14,126 nucleotides of DNA from Planctomycetaceae bacterium UBA969 (GTDB lineage Bacteria; Planctomycetota; Planctomycetia; Gemmatales; Gemmataceae): NCBI GenBank assembly GCA_002303765.1, contig DBCB01000316.1, forward strand, positions 1 through 14,126, in the 5' to 3' direction. Every line of letters begins with the position of its first letter. The first letter of the stretch is position 1. The position numbers and the translations under genes are program-made. This document shows, in pieces, positions 6,585 to 14,126 of this stretch. The notes below the pieces were generated by a model. It saw only the letters and a program-made list of their open reading frames with translations, searched no databases and was not told where the DNA came from.

Positions 6585-9026
6585 TTAGCTCAGGTTGTTC
6601 CATCTTCTGAAAAACCATTCAAGGCTTAGTCCGATTGTAAGCACAAGAAAAAGTAAGGGGTTAAGTTTTGGGATTTCAGTATTGAAAGTAATCTGAAAAA
6701 ATTTAATAGGGATATCGGCTAGGATTTTTTCAGCATCGTTTTCAAGAACAAATTGGCCTTTGCTAAGCCTTGCGGATTCAGAAAGCTGAGAAGTTGCTAA
6801 ACCACCTTTTTCGATATCTTGCTGGGGGAATACGCGCCATTCAATCCGTGCATCCTGCTCTCCGGGAATCGAGAACGAGAATTTTCCGACTTTGTCGTGG
6901 GTAAGGTTGAGTAGATATTCTCCGGCTTTATCCGGGATTTTTTTCAACTCAATATCTTTGGGCTTTGTTTTTGCATCGGTATTTTCGGGTGCATCAAGCC
7001 ATTCGATTTTGGCGTTGATACTTTCTTTGCGTTCGGGCAAGAAGTTTTTATCTAAAACCCGAACAGCAATCTGCCCACCGGTGTTTAAAAATGGATCAGG
7101 TCTATCGATGGATAATCGAATTTGTTTGATTGCTCCAACCCTAGGGCCAGCAGCCCAATAAACCCATTGGCTCCAGAACCTGCCGTAAATCGCATCACCA
7201 TCGTTGTAGCGCCAACGCCAAGCTTCATCAAAACCAAACCAAGCAACCTGTCCTCTGCCGTAGGGTTGGGTAGCTAAAAGAGGCAGCGGGCCTGTGGGAG
7301 TTTTTACACTGGGGTGAACCAGCAAAGGCGTTGCACCTGGTTTAATTTTGCTAACAGGGGCATGCCAGTACATACCGGGTAAATCTTTCCAAGTACGAAA
7401 GTTGGCTTCGGGTGTTTCAGCAAGTTTCATTGCTTCTTGAACCAAGCCATCCTTGGTTAAAAGAGGGTTGAACATCGTGGTGCGTTTTTCATTGAGCGAA
7501 ACAGTGTCGTAAGGGCCAGGCTCAATAGGAAGTAGATTGCTCAAGGGGGAATCATTCCAGCCTTGGTTGTTGTAACGTTTGCCACCTAGGATAATTAATC
7601 CACCACCCTCTTCACAAAATTGTCTGATTCGTTCGGGGCCATCAGGGCCAAGTTTTTCCAAAGGAATGTCGCCAAGAATAATAACATCAAAGGCGAAAAG
7701 ATCTTTTCGGGTAGTTGGTATTTCCTGAAGGAATGGGTCTTTCGAAGTTAGATCGGGATCGCCCTCTAAAATCACAAATTTAGGATCAAGTGCTTTACGG
7801 GGAGGTTTACCGTCGCCACCGGATGATGCGGTTTCGCGGGTTAAATTCATCAAGAGGAAGCGAAGATCCCATCTGGGAGATTTATCGATGACCAAGATTT
7901 TGATTTTACGATCAATGATTTTTACAGGACGGGTCAATGAATCTTCTGCAGAGGCGTTTGCTATGCCCGTTAATTTAGCAAAAACTTTCACTTCAGAGTT
8001 TTCTTTGTTTAATCCAGTAAATGGCGGGCGAAACATCAGTGCGTGCCGAATGTCTTCACCTGGTTTTGCAGGTATTGTGTCTTTCGCAACTTCAACGCCA
8101 TCTAATGTTAATCGGAGCTCAACTTTGGCAGCAGGATTGTTGTCGAGGTCAAATTTGGAGAGTTTCCAGCGTACGGGGACCCCCAATAATTCTCCCGCCT
8201 GAACAATTTCAGGTAAAACAAAGTCTCGTAATTCAATGCTTGCTGGTTGGCTAAGGCCAAAGCCCACGAAGAAAATCGGAATATTTTTTTCTCCTGCAAG
8301 TTTTGAGATTTCGTTTAGGTTTGCAGTTGAATTAGTATCACGACCATCTGTGAAAATAATTAAGGACGCGGGTGGTTCAGTTGTGTTTGCGATGGCTTTT
8401 TCGATGGAATCTGCAAGTAGAGTTCTGGGCTGGTTTCCTTGCCAATCATCTAAGAAAGAATGGGTTGTTTCTTTTTCATTGATGCGTTTTAAATCATTCC
8501 CAAAGAGGTATTTTTTTAATGGGCCTTTTGATTCAAGAGTTTTTAAAAATCCATTTGGGTTGTCTGCAAGAATTGCTTTTGCCAGCTCAAGTCTTGAGGG
8601 GTATTTTGAATCAATATTTAATGTGGGATCTGCTAGTGTTATTTTTCCAACCAAAGCTTCAGCCCTAGCAATATCTTCTGCCTGAGTTCTGGAGTCTCTG
8701 GATTGCATGCTTAGGGAATCATCGAGAATAATTAGGTTGGGTGAGGGGCGAGTGCCTTTAAGTTTTAGATTGCAAGAAATTGGTTGAAAGAAAAGCATCG
8801 AGAATGCAAAGATTGCAGCAAACCGACTGCAAAGTGCAAAGGTTAAAATTCTTGTGGGAAGCTTTATTTGCTCGGCCCGATAGAGCCTGAAGGAAATAAT
8901 GGAAAGCGTAATGCACGCCAGTACTGACAAAAATAATGCCAAATACATGGGCACAGTTTCAATTGAAACAATGCTCGCCCCACTTGGCGTATCAATCCCC
9001 AGGATATAACCAAGAAACTTGTTCAT
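6585..9026 (-). CDS. vWA / class I amidotransferase-like membrane protein (BatA/BatB-like paralogue)
   Basis: The 813-residue protein has two N-terminal membrane helices (about 27-47 and 60-82). A von Willebrand factor A domain follows, with a MIDAS-type DDSLS at 102-106 and the later FTDGRD at 225-230. Next come a beta-rich stretch and a glutamine-amidotransferase-like fold (about 373-560) with FDVIILGDIP and EGGGLIILGGKRYN. The nucleophilic cysteine of real class I amidotransferases is absent from the elbow (GGKRYN), so this domain is probably structural or binding only. A last membrane helix (about 789-806) ends in FFRRW. Most of the chain between helices should face the periplasm. The ATG at 9026 follows the upstream stop by 9 bp and is preceded by AAGG-TAGGGGA, an adequate ribosome-binding site. 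The layout mirrors the neighbouring BatA-like protein. A role as MoxR partner is inferred from context. Confidence 0.85.
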   Translation of the reverse strand: MNKFLGYILGIDTPSGASIVSIETVPMYLALFLSVLACITLSIISFRLYRAEQIKLPTRILTFALCSRFAAIFAFSMLFFQPISCNLKLKGTRPSPNLIILDDSLSMQSRDSRTQAEDIARAEALVGKITLADPTLNIDSKYPSRLELAKAILADNPNGFLKTLESKGPLKKYLFGNDLKRINEKETTHSFLDDWQGNQPRTLLADSIEKAIANTTEPPASLIIFTDGRDTNSTANLNEISKLAGEKNIPIFFVGFGLSQPASIELRDFVLPEIVQAGELLGVPVRWKLSKFDLDNNPAAKVELRLTLDGVEVAKDTIPAKPGEDIRHALMFRPPFTGLNKENSEVKVFAKLTGIANASAEDSLTRPVKIIDRKIKILVIDKSPRWDLRFLLMNLTRETASSGGDGKPPRKALDPKFVILEGDPDLTSKDPFLQEIPTTRKDLFAFDVIILGDIPLEKLGPDGPERIRQFCEEGGGLIILGGKRYNNQGWNDSPLSNLLPIEPGPYDTVSLNEKRTTMFNPLLTKDGLVQEAMKLAETPEANFRTWKDLPGMYWHAPVSKIKPGATPLLVHPSVKTPTGPLPLLATQPYGRGQVAWFGFDEAWRWRYNDGDAIYGRFWSQWVYWAAGPRVGAIKQIRLSIDRPDPFLNTGGQIAVRVLDKNFLPERKESINAKIEWLDAPENTDAKTKPKDIELKKIPDKAGEYLLNLTHDKVGKFSFSIPGEQDARIEWRVFPQQDIEKGGLATSQLSESARLSKGQFVLENDAEKILADIPIKFFQITFNTEIPKLNPLLFLVLTIGLSLEWFFRRWNNLS

Positions 9027-9035
9027 TCCCCTACC

Positions 9036-11177
9036 TTATAAAGGTTTACCGCACCACCATGCGAAAAACATTTCAAAAACAAAAAAGAGAAGCAGTAAAT
9101 ACAACAGCAGGTTGGTAAGTTCGCCGGTGCTACCTGTTATTGAACCATCGCCCGTGTTGTTTTGATGCGATACATTTTTGCCAAGAATCTCATCGATTTC
9201 GCTTTCCTGCAAAGGATTAAGCTCCGCGCCCTCTTCGTTAGAAGCCTGTACTGCGATTAGATTTTTGGTATTAGTTTTAGAATTTGAAGGTGGTGTGGTT
9301 TCCAATCTCCAGATACCCGCATCGGGGGTATAAAATTCGCCTCGGAAAACAACTTCGTCCACTGATTTTTCCATGGATGCAGCCAATGCTGTACCAGTTG
9401 GCGAAACCCATTTGTATTTCTCGCTACCAAGGAGATCCTGTGGTTGTAGCCGCAGCGAAATCTCCCTAGATATCGAAGGATTTTTTGCGTCATTTAAAGT
9501 GTCTAAAATTCGCGAGAGCAGGGTTTGAATGAATGGTACAAAGCTTGGTCTTAATGGTAGATCACTGTAGGAAAGATCTGGCACCCAAGGTAGTAAAGTA
9601 ATAAAACCAGAGCGAAGTTGTTTCATTTCTGCAAGTGGTTGGTTGTCGGAAAAGTAGCCCAAAGCTGAGGTTTGGTAGTCTTTTGATGTTTCGAAGGTTA
9701 CCCTCTTACGGAATTCAGATTGATTAATGAGGTTTAAGGGTGCGGAACGAAAGCGATTAAACCATCCTACAGGCGGGAAGTTTTCTGTCGCAATAGTTGA
9801 AGGAACAAGGTTGGGGGTTGGGTTTGCCGTAGGCAGAAACTTGCCAGCATTTTTCATATTTGAATCAGAAACGGCCGCATAATTGGCACCAGCAAAATAG
9901 ACCAGAGTGTTTCCCACCGAAACCCAGTTTTCAAGTTTTTCCATGAAACCATCACTCACGCTATCTGAACCCGCAAGCATTGGGTCCACCATGAAAACTA
10001 TGTCGGTTTCATCGAGAGTATCTGGTGTAGCGCCTCTTCCTGAAGCTACTTTGACTTCAATACCGGAGTTCGATGAATCTGAGGAACCTGATCTAAGCGC
10101 ATGATAAAGGAAAAAAGTGTTATCTCGATTTGCATCTATTTCAGATTTTGCGCCGACGATTAAAACTTGAAGCTTTTTCCTTGCAAGAACTATCTTTTCT
10201 TTTTGATTGTCTCTTGAGAAACGATCATTACCTGCAATTGCTTTTACAATTTGATGCCCATCTTCTGGTATTAGAAGATCAATGGTGATACTTCGTTCTT
10301 CGCCAGGATCTAGTTTTTCAATAACTGCGGATTCTGCAGTATCAAAGTCTGAGCCTAATCCAAGGGTGGTTTTAATCCCAGTGGCGGGTTTGATGCCTCG
10401 GTTGCGTACAGTTAAACCCCAGGTTTGTCGCTGATTTGCAATAATAATGCCTGCAGTTGGTTGGAAATCTAATATCTGAATATTGCTATCAACATCGGAA
10501 CCATGACGAATCATGTGGATGGAGATTGAAGATGGCATGTTTTGTACAAGGGTTTTAAAAGAGCTTGATTCATTCTGCCACCCTAGTCTTTGCATATCAG
10601 AAAAGAAGAATATTTTTCTTTGGCTGAAGGATGAAGTTTTCAAGAGATCGATAGCGTTGGCAAAACCCTGGTAGAAATTACTGCTTCGATCTGTTGGTTT
10701 AATTTGCAAAAGGGCACTAGCAATTGCATCGGATTCGTTAGAGTTGTTGTAGCTTAATTCCACAGTATGGTCGGTAAGGCTGATGATTCGGGCTTTTGAT
10801 CCTGTGGGTAAATTTCCTAAAAGTTGCTTTGCAGAGGTAAGGGCCATATCCAACCGGGAAGTTTGGCCTTCTAATGTAGACATACTTTGGGAATTATCGA
10901 TTAAAATTACGGCGTCGATGGGGCCACTGCCAAAAAGGGAAAGTGTTGAAGGCCTAGCCAAAGCAAGAGCAGCAAGAATTAATATTGCCATGCGAATTAG
11001 AAGGAGAATCAAATCGCGGAGGCGGACTTTTTTGCTGGTTTCCTTGAGGCTTTTACGCAAGAATTCCATGGGCGCCCAACGTACGACAGTCGGTTTGCTT
11101 TTGCGTAATAAATGCAAAGCCACAGGTATTCCTGCGGTTAAAGCACCAAAAAGCATCCATGGAACCAGAAAATGCAT
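9036..11177 (-). CDS. BatA-like membrane protein with N-terminal double-helix region and vWA domain
   Basis: The first 77 residues are a classic BatA N-terminal double-transmembrane region: HFLVPWMLFGALTAGIPVAL, the basic loop with RWAPMEFL, then the second helix ending in ALARP. A vWA domain follows with MIDAS DNSQS (94-98) and FFSDMQ (192-196). A CARDB-like beta region (about 215-320), an amidotransferase-like domain (about 322-470) and a final membrane helix (about 684-706) complete 713 residues. Such proteins are membrane partners of MoxR ATPases. The ATG at 11177 is chosen because AAAGG lies 6 nt upstream and the protein then starts MHFLVPW as usual for the family; a TTG at 11183 would add two residues. 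The AAAGG overlaps the DUF58 stop codon, suggesting translational coupling. Confidence 0.88.
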   Translation of the reverse strand: MHFLVPWMLFGALTAGIPVALHLLRKSKPTVVRWAPMEFLRKSLKETSKKVRLRDLILLLIRMAILILAALALARPSTLSLFGSGPIDAVILIDNSQSMSTLEGQTSRLDMALTSAKQLLGNLPTGSKARIISLTDHTVELSYNNSNESDAIASALLQIKPTDRSSNFYQGFANAIDLLKTSSFSQRKIFFFSDMQRLGWQNESSSFKTLVQNMPSSISIHMIRHGSDVDSNIQILDFQPTAGIIIANQRQTWGLTVRNRGIKPATGIKTTLGLGSDFDTAESAVIEKLDPGEERSITIDLLIPEDGHQIVKAIAGNDRFSRDNQKEKIVLARKKLQVLIVGAKSEIDANRDNTFFLYHALRSGSSDSSNSGIEVKVASGRGATPDTLDETDIVFMVDPMLAGSDSVSDGFMEKLENWVSVGNTLVYFAGANYAAVSDSNMKNAGKFLPTANPTPNLVPSTIATENFPPVGWFNRFRSAPLNLINQSEFRKRVTFETSKDYQTSALGYFSDNQPLAEMKQLRSGFITLLPWVPDLSYSDLPLRPSFVPFIQTLLSRILDTLNDAKNPSISREISLRLQPQDLLGSEKYKWVSPTGTALAASMEKSVDEVVFRGEFYTPDAGIWRLETTPPSNSKTNTKNLIAVQASNEEGAELNPLQESEIDEILGKNVSHQNNTGDGSITGSTGELTNLLLYLLLLFFVFEMFFAWWCGKPL

Positions 11178-11183
11178 AGTCAA

Positions 11184-11188
11184 CCTTT
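11184..11188 (-). promoter_or_regulatory. Shine-Dalgarno sequence deciding the BatA-like start
   Basis: AAAGG on the minus strand shares bases with the TAA stop (11187-11189) of the DUF58 gene and sits 6 nt from the ATG at 11177. The spacing favours that ATG over the TTG at 11183, which would overlap the site. Confidence 0.5.
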
Positions 11189-12131
11189 ATTGAATTTTTG
11201 CAACTCGTTTTTTCATAAGTCTAAGGGCAAGCATTTTAAGCAGTTCATCTTCAGGCGGTTTGTCCGACCTAATTAGTAGGTGGGTCGCCTGAAGTCTCGT
11301 GCATGAAACATCAATTTCATCGAGCCAAGTTTTGATTTCTTTTTGGTACGTAGAGCGGAGTAGTTGTGGCCTTGTGACCAGCGATCCGCTGCTCTCCAAA
11401 TCCTCAAATAATATCTGCCCTTCCATAGGGAAATCGATTTCATCGCTATGTAAGACCTGAACCAACAAAAGGTCATGGCCACGGGCTCGGATCTCGAAAA
11501 TTTCTTTGAGTAACAATGGCCAAGGTTCAAGGAAATCGCTGATAACAATGACCATTCCCTTACGTATTTGTCTTTCGGAAATCTGTCTTAATGCAGTAGA
11601 TAAAAGGGGTGGGGTATTTTCTTGTTCTCTTTCAGGGCCTGGCACAAGAGCGGTAATCTGATTAAGAAGAATTTTCAAACGGTTGGATTTTGTGCTAGGG
11701 GTGAATGTAAGTAAACGCTCGGGATATGCAGGGCTATCAACAGTTTTAAGCCCAACCGCATCGCCCTGACTAGCAGCAATTTGGCAAAGCACTGTTGCAA
11801 GTAACTGGGCCATTTCGTGCTTAGATTTTCCTGCCGCGCCGTAACTCATCGAGCCTGATAAATCTAGAAGCACATGGGCGGTGTAATTGGTTTCCTGCTC
11901 ATATTGCTTGACGATGTATTTTTCGGTTCGGGCATAGCCACGCCAATCGATATGTCGAAGATCATCGCCTGGCACATATTCACGATGTTGGGCAAACTCG
12001 ACCGAGAAACCTCGGATGGGGCTTTTCTGGTCGCCAACTCGCAGACCTTCCACGAGTGTAAGAGCACGCAGACCAAGGTACTTGGCTTGCTCTAGAAGTT
12101 TTGCCTGATTATGTGCTGGAATTTCGTTCAT
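11187..12131 (-). CDS. DUF58 domain-containing protein (vWA-like)
   Basis: The 314-residue protein shows the DUF58 signature YVPGDDLRHIDW at 52-63, preceded by GFSVEF. The adjoining vWA-like fold has an intact MIDAS DLSGS (90-94) and a second acidic position in IVISDF (195-200). I see no membrane helix, so it is probably cytoplasmic or peripheral, as in the short form of the family. DUF58 genes are the standard neighbours of moxR, and the two products are thought to cooperate; the precise biochemical role is not known. It starts at an ATG 6 bp after the moxR stop without an obvious Shine-Dalgarno sequence, so translation may depend on ribosomes arriving from moxR. Length and motifs are normal for the family. 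Confidence 0.92.
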   Translation of the reverse strand: MNEIPAHNQAKLLEQAKYLGLRALTLVEGLRVGDQKSPIRGFSVEFAQHREYVPGDDLRHIDWRGYARTEKYIVKQYEQETNYTAHVLLDLSGSMSYGAAGKSKHEMAQLLATVLCQIAASQGDAVGLKTVDSPAYPERLLTFTPSTKSNRLKILLNQITALVPGPEREQENTPPLLSTALRQISERQIRKGMVIVISDFLEPWPLLLKEIFEIRARGHDLLLVQVLHSDEIDFPMEGQILFEDLESSGSLVTRPQLLRSTYQKEIKTWLDEIDVSCTRLQATHLLIRSDKPPEDELLKMLALRLMKKRVAKIQ

Positions 12132-12137
12132 TTGTGT

Positions 12138-13157
12138 TTAGCTATTGGTTGACAACTTTAGTTTAGCTCGTACTTCTGCAAGAATTTTTCTGGTTAGATC
12201 ATCCGATCCAATTCCGTCTGCTTGTGCAGTAAACGATGGAAGCAGCCTGTGCCTGAGTACGGGGTATGCTACGGTCTCGATATCTTCGATTGTTACATGA
12301 GGTCTGCCATGAAGTGCGGCTCGTGCTCTGCCAGCAAGAACCAAACTGATGCTAGCTCTTGGACCAGCGCCCCATTGAATCCATTTTGAAGCAAAAGATG
12401 CAGCTTCTTCTGTGTTTGGTCTGGTAGCACGGGTTATTTTTCTTGCAAATTCAAGTGCGGTATCTGAAACAAGTATTTGCTTGGTGATCTTTTGCAATTG
12501 TTCAATTTCATTGCCATCAAGAACCGTGTTAATTGTTTCTGCATCCAAGGCGCTTCTGCGCATGATTTCGTCTTCTTCGGTATCGGTGGGATAACCCACT
12601 TGGATTAAAAACAAGAAACGATCGAGTTGCGCCTCTGGAAGGGGGTAAGTACCTTCTTGTTCAATGGGGTTTTGGGTTGCAAGTACAAAGAAAGGTGAAG
12701 GCAGTGTGTGATCTGCACCGCCCACGGTTACTTTTCTTTCTTGCATTGCTTCTAAAAGGGCAGCTTGGGTTTTTGGTGGTGTTCGGTTGATTTCATCTGC
12801 GAGAACTAAGTTTGAAAAAATAGGCCCTTGAAGAAATTTGAAAGCGCGCTGCCTAGTTACAGGGTCATCCTGGATAACTTCGGTTCCAGTAATATCTGAT
12901 GGCATTAGGTCGGGGGTGAATTGAATTCGTTTGAATCCCAAGTGCAAAGCTTTTGCAAGAGTGGAAACCATCAGGGTTTTTGCCAAACCGGGCACGCCAA
13001 CAAGCAGGGCATGACCTTTGGCAAGAATTGCGAGCAACAGTTGTTCAATAACTGCATCCTGCCCAACAACAATCTTGGCAACTTCTTTGCGAAGAGTCGT
13101 GCATTTGGCGCCAAAGCGTTCCAAGGCTGCAAAATCAACTTGATTATTCTGGCTCAT
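12138..13157 (-). CDS. MoxR family AAA+ ATPase
   Basis: This 339-residue AAA+ ATPase has Walker A GVPGLAKT (54-61), Walker B LVLADE (117-122) followed by INRTPPKTQAALLEAMQE, sensor 1 ATQNP (160-164) and the conserved EAQLDRF (175-181), all intact. The C-terminal lid includes GAGPRASISLVLAGRARA, typical of MoxR proteins. MoxR ATPases use ATP to remodel or mature partner proteins, usually with vWA domains, in the cytoplasm. It is the first gene of the seven-gene operon, so it probably supplies the motor. The ATG at 13157 gives the usual family length; the leader reads TGATGAGAA just before it, a weak ribosome-binding site. The in-frame sequence upstream is closed by two TGA codons at 13161-13166, so there is no longer version with a nearby start. 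Confidence 0.95.
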   Translation of the reverse strand: MSQNNQVDFAALERFGAKCTTLRKEVAKIVVGQDAVIEQLLLAILAKGHALLVGVPGLAKTLMVSTLAKALHLGFKRIQFTPDLMPSDITGTEVIQDDPVTRQRAFKFLQGPIFSNLVLADEINRTPPKTQAALLEAMQERKVTVGGADHTLPSPFFVLATQNPIEQEGTYPLPEAQLDRFLFLIQVGYPTDTEEDEIMRRSALDAETINTVLDGNEIEQLQKITKQILVSDTALEFARKITRATRPNTEEAASFASKWIQWGAGPRASISLVLAGRARAALHGRPHVTIEDIETVAYPVLRHRLLPSFTAQADGIGSDDLTRKILAEVRAKLKLSTNS

Positions 13158-13163
13158 TTCTCA

Positions 13164-13232
13164 TCATCTCGGTTTGTGAATTTCAAAGTACACGCATGGA
13201 AGGGACACCCATTTCATGGCAGGAAAAACCAT
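13164..13232 (-). other. Tiny 22-codon open frame in the moxR leader
   Basis: An ATG at 13232 opens a 22-codon frame that ends at two consecutive TGA codons. The frame is the same as moxR, whose ATG comes two codons after the first TGA (TGA, GAA, ATG). The peptide would contain VFPAMKWVSLP and end in FEIHKPR. No Shine-Dalgarno sequence precedes it, so translation is doubtful; it could be a leader peptide or chance. Confidence 0.15.
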
Positions 13233-13244
13233 GGTAGCAATGGG
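13208..13244. repeat. Nested inverted repeat in the moxR leader
   Basis: An outer 6-bp pair (CCCATT at 13208-13213 with AATGGG at 13239-13244) encloses an inner 5-bp pair (CATGG at 13215-13219 with CCATG at 13229-13233). The transcript could fold into a hairpin with an asymmetric internal loop about 55-90 nt before the moxR start. It might be an operator or a leader structure; nothing shows which. Confidence 0.35.
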
Positions 13245-13245
13245 A

Positions 13246-13273
13246 TTTACAAGGTAAAGCTTAAAGTTGTTAA
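13246..13273 (-). promoter_or_regulatory. Possible promoter of the moxR operon
   Basis: TTAACA (13268-13273) and TGTAAA (13246-13251) are separated by 16 bp, with 5/6 and 4/6 matches to sigma-70 boxes. The first box lies within the tandem 9-bp repeat. Transcription would start near 13239, giving a leader of about 80 nt. The match is weak in an AT-rich stretch and is offered as a candidate only. Confidence 0.25.
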
Positions 13274-13278
13274 AGTTG
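13261..13278. repeat. Tandem 9-bp direct repeat upstream of moxR
   Basis: TTAAAGTTG occurs twice with no gap (13261-13269 and 13270-13278), and TAAAG appears once more just to the left. It overlaps the candidate -35 box, as a regulator-binding site might, but no known operator was recognised. Confidence 0.4.
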
Positions 13279-13363
13279 TGTTTTTTTTGTGAAGCTTGAT
13301 AGCCCAAGCTAATCTTATCTTGTTTACTTATGTTTAATAATGCTTTTTATTCAGCTTTTAATA

Positions 13364-14126
13364 TTATTTGCCTGCATTACCAGTGAGGTGCCTAAGGGCA
13401 TCGTAAATTTTTGGATAACGGAACTCGAAATGATGATCCAATAATTTCTTTGGATGAACCCTTGTGCTACTTAGCAATAAATCTTGAGCTTTCTGGCCCA
13501 TGAATAATTTTAAAAGAGATGAAGGCACTGGTAGGAATGCTTTTTGATTGAATACTTTTTCAAGTGCGCAGATGAATTCGTGATTAGTTACGGGGTTGGG
13601 TGCGACAAAATTAACAGGCCCACACACTTTTTCGTTTTGCATACAAAATCGAATTGCCACCAATAGATCATCCATTGCGATCCAACTCATGTAAGCAGAA
13701 GAGGCTTTTCCCCAGTATGCCCCCATGCGCATTTTAAAAGGGATTAATAATTCTTTTAATGCTCCACCCGCAGGGCTTAAAACAATACCAAAGCGCATGT
13801 TGACAACTCTGATTCCTGATTTTGTTGCGCTTTCGGTTGCGCGTTCCCATTCTTCCGCAACTTCGGTGAGGAAGCCTTCGCCATGGGCGGAGTTTTCATC
13901 AAGGAGTTCATCTTTTCTGTTGCCATAGATGCCTGTTCCTGAGGCGCAGAGCAAAACTTTGGGCGGATTCTTCAAACCAGAAAGAACTTTGCTTAACGAA
14001 GTTGTGCTAAGAACCCTACTGTCGCGAATGCGCTTTTTTTTTGCCTTTGTCCACAATCCCTCTGCGATGCTTTCGCCTGCCAGATGAATTACAGCATCTG
14101 CATTTTCAAAGATTTCTGGATCAGGA
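13364..14126 (-). CDS. TIGR01777 family NAD(P)-dependent epimerase (partial, 5' end outside window)
   Basis: An extended short-chain dehydrogenase of the TIGR01777/YfcH (SDR39U1) group; 253 codons are present and the frame stays open to the window edge, so the NAD(P)-binding GxxGxxG start is missing. A TTG at 14056 is not the true start, because upstream codons read ADAVIHLAGESIAEG, a hallmark of the family, running into WTKAKKKRIRDSR. Further landmarks are CASGTGIYGNR (active-site tyrosine region), VVNMRFGIVLSPAGGALKEL, SWIAMDDLL, GPVNFVAPNPVTNHEF, and the C-terminal FLPVPSSLLKLFMG typical of the group's extra domain. The substrate is not known for most members. The gene lies 206 bp upstream of moxR on the same strand and shows no functional tie to it. 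Confidence 0.9.
   Translation of the reverse strand, partial: PDPEIFENADAVIHLAGESIAEGLWTKAKKKRIRDSRVLSTTSLSKVLSGLKNPPKVLLCASGTGIYGNRKDELLDENSAHGEGFLTEVAEEWERATESATKSGIRVVNMRFGIVLSPAGGALKELLIPFKMRMGAYWGKASSAYMSWIAMDDLLVAIRFCMQNEKVCGPVNFVAPNPVTNHEFICALEKVFNQKAFLPVPSSLLKLFMGQKAQDLLLSSTRVHPKKLLDHHFEFRYPKIYDALRHLTGNAGK

Larger units (their letters stand above)
13158..13363 (-). promoter_or_regulatory. Leader region of the moxR operon
   Basis: This 206-bp AT-rich gap lies between the epimerase stop and moxR. Reading toward moxR it contains a 6-bp hairpin (AGCTTG/CAAGCT, about 13293-13310), a run of eight A, a tandem 9-bp repeat, a possible promoter and a nested inverted repeat. No larger gene is visible. 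It is the natural place for the operon promoter, although cotranscription from the epimerase cannot be excluded. Confidence 0.5.

Noticed and set aside
8236..8685. Plus-strand open frame of 149 codons
   Set aside because: It lies wholly opposite the vWA domain of the second vWA protein, with no recognisable motif and no ribosome-binding site.
10783..11193. Plus-strand open frame of 136 codons
   Set aside because: It is antisense to the well-supported BatA N-terminal region; its Arg-rich sequence matches no family.
654..13157. Defence island, toxin-antitoxin or phage-derived system
   Set aside because: The MoxR and vWA genes resemble the Bat-type envelope cluster; no nuclease, protease effector, phage structural gene, integrase or tRNA attachment site is visible.
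13293..13310. Hairpin AGCTTG/CAAGCT as terminator of the epimerase gene
   Set aside because: The stem is only 6 bp and is followed on the transcribed strand by an A-run, not a T-run; it may form but is not a convincing intrinsic terminator.
13364..14056. Epimerase starting at the TTG at 14056
   Set aside because: Upstream codons to the window edge encode family-typical sequence (ADAVIHLAGESIAEG), so the gene simply continues out of the window.

Overview
The window looks like chromosomal DNA from a Planctomycetota bacterium, probably of a Gemmata-like lineage with modest GC. This is inferred from two things I recall of that phylum: the set of genes (a MoxR/DUF58/BatA-type cluster extended by a very long secreted coiled-coil protein and a small prenyltransferase/squalene-cyclase-fold protein), and the use of an archaeal-type phosphoglycerate mutase. 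No rRNA, tRNA, CRISPR array, insertion sequence or phage gene was seen. Base and codon use look even across the window apart from the Ala/Lys/Glu-rich coiled-coil gene.

Layout. (1) Bases 1-603, plus strand: the C-terminal half of ApgM, a glycolytic phosphoglycerate mutase whose start lies outside the window. (2) Bases 604-653: a short convergent gap with a perfect 11-bp hairpin that probably ends transcription from both sides. (3) Bases 654-13157, minus strand: seven tightly packed genes that read as one operon, transcribed from right to left in the order MoxR AAA+ ATPase, DUF58 protein, BatA-like vWA membrane protein, a second vWA/amidotransferase-like membrane protein, a three-helix membrane protein with a large exported region, a 976-residue secreted coiled-coil protein, and a Tat-type secreted alpha/alpha-barrel protein. 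The only sizeable internal gap (90 bp, 4639-4728) holds a hairpin, a possible promoter and a good Shine-Dalgarno sequence. (4) Bases 13158-13363: the operon leader, with a tandem 9-bp repeat, a nested inverted repeat and a tiny open frame. (5) Bases 13364-14126, minus strand: a TIGR01777-type NAD(P)-dependent epimerase, cut by the window edge.

How the genes may work together. MoxR ATPases act as chaperones or remodelers on vWA partners, and DUF58 and BatA-type proteins are their usual neighbours. Here one cytoplasmic ATPase and one predicted soluble DUF58 protein are followed by three membrane-anchored proteins and two exported ones. The order therefore runs from cytoplasm through membrane to periplasm. 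I infer one envelope-associated machine in which ATP-driven remodelling of vWA proteins is coupled to an extracytoplasmic coiled-coil scaffold and a non-cyclase barrel protein. The MoxR-DUF58-BatA core is known. The role of the last four genes is not, and they are the most interesting part of the window. The two flanking genes (ApgM and the epimerase) look like unrelated housekeeping functions.
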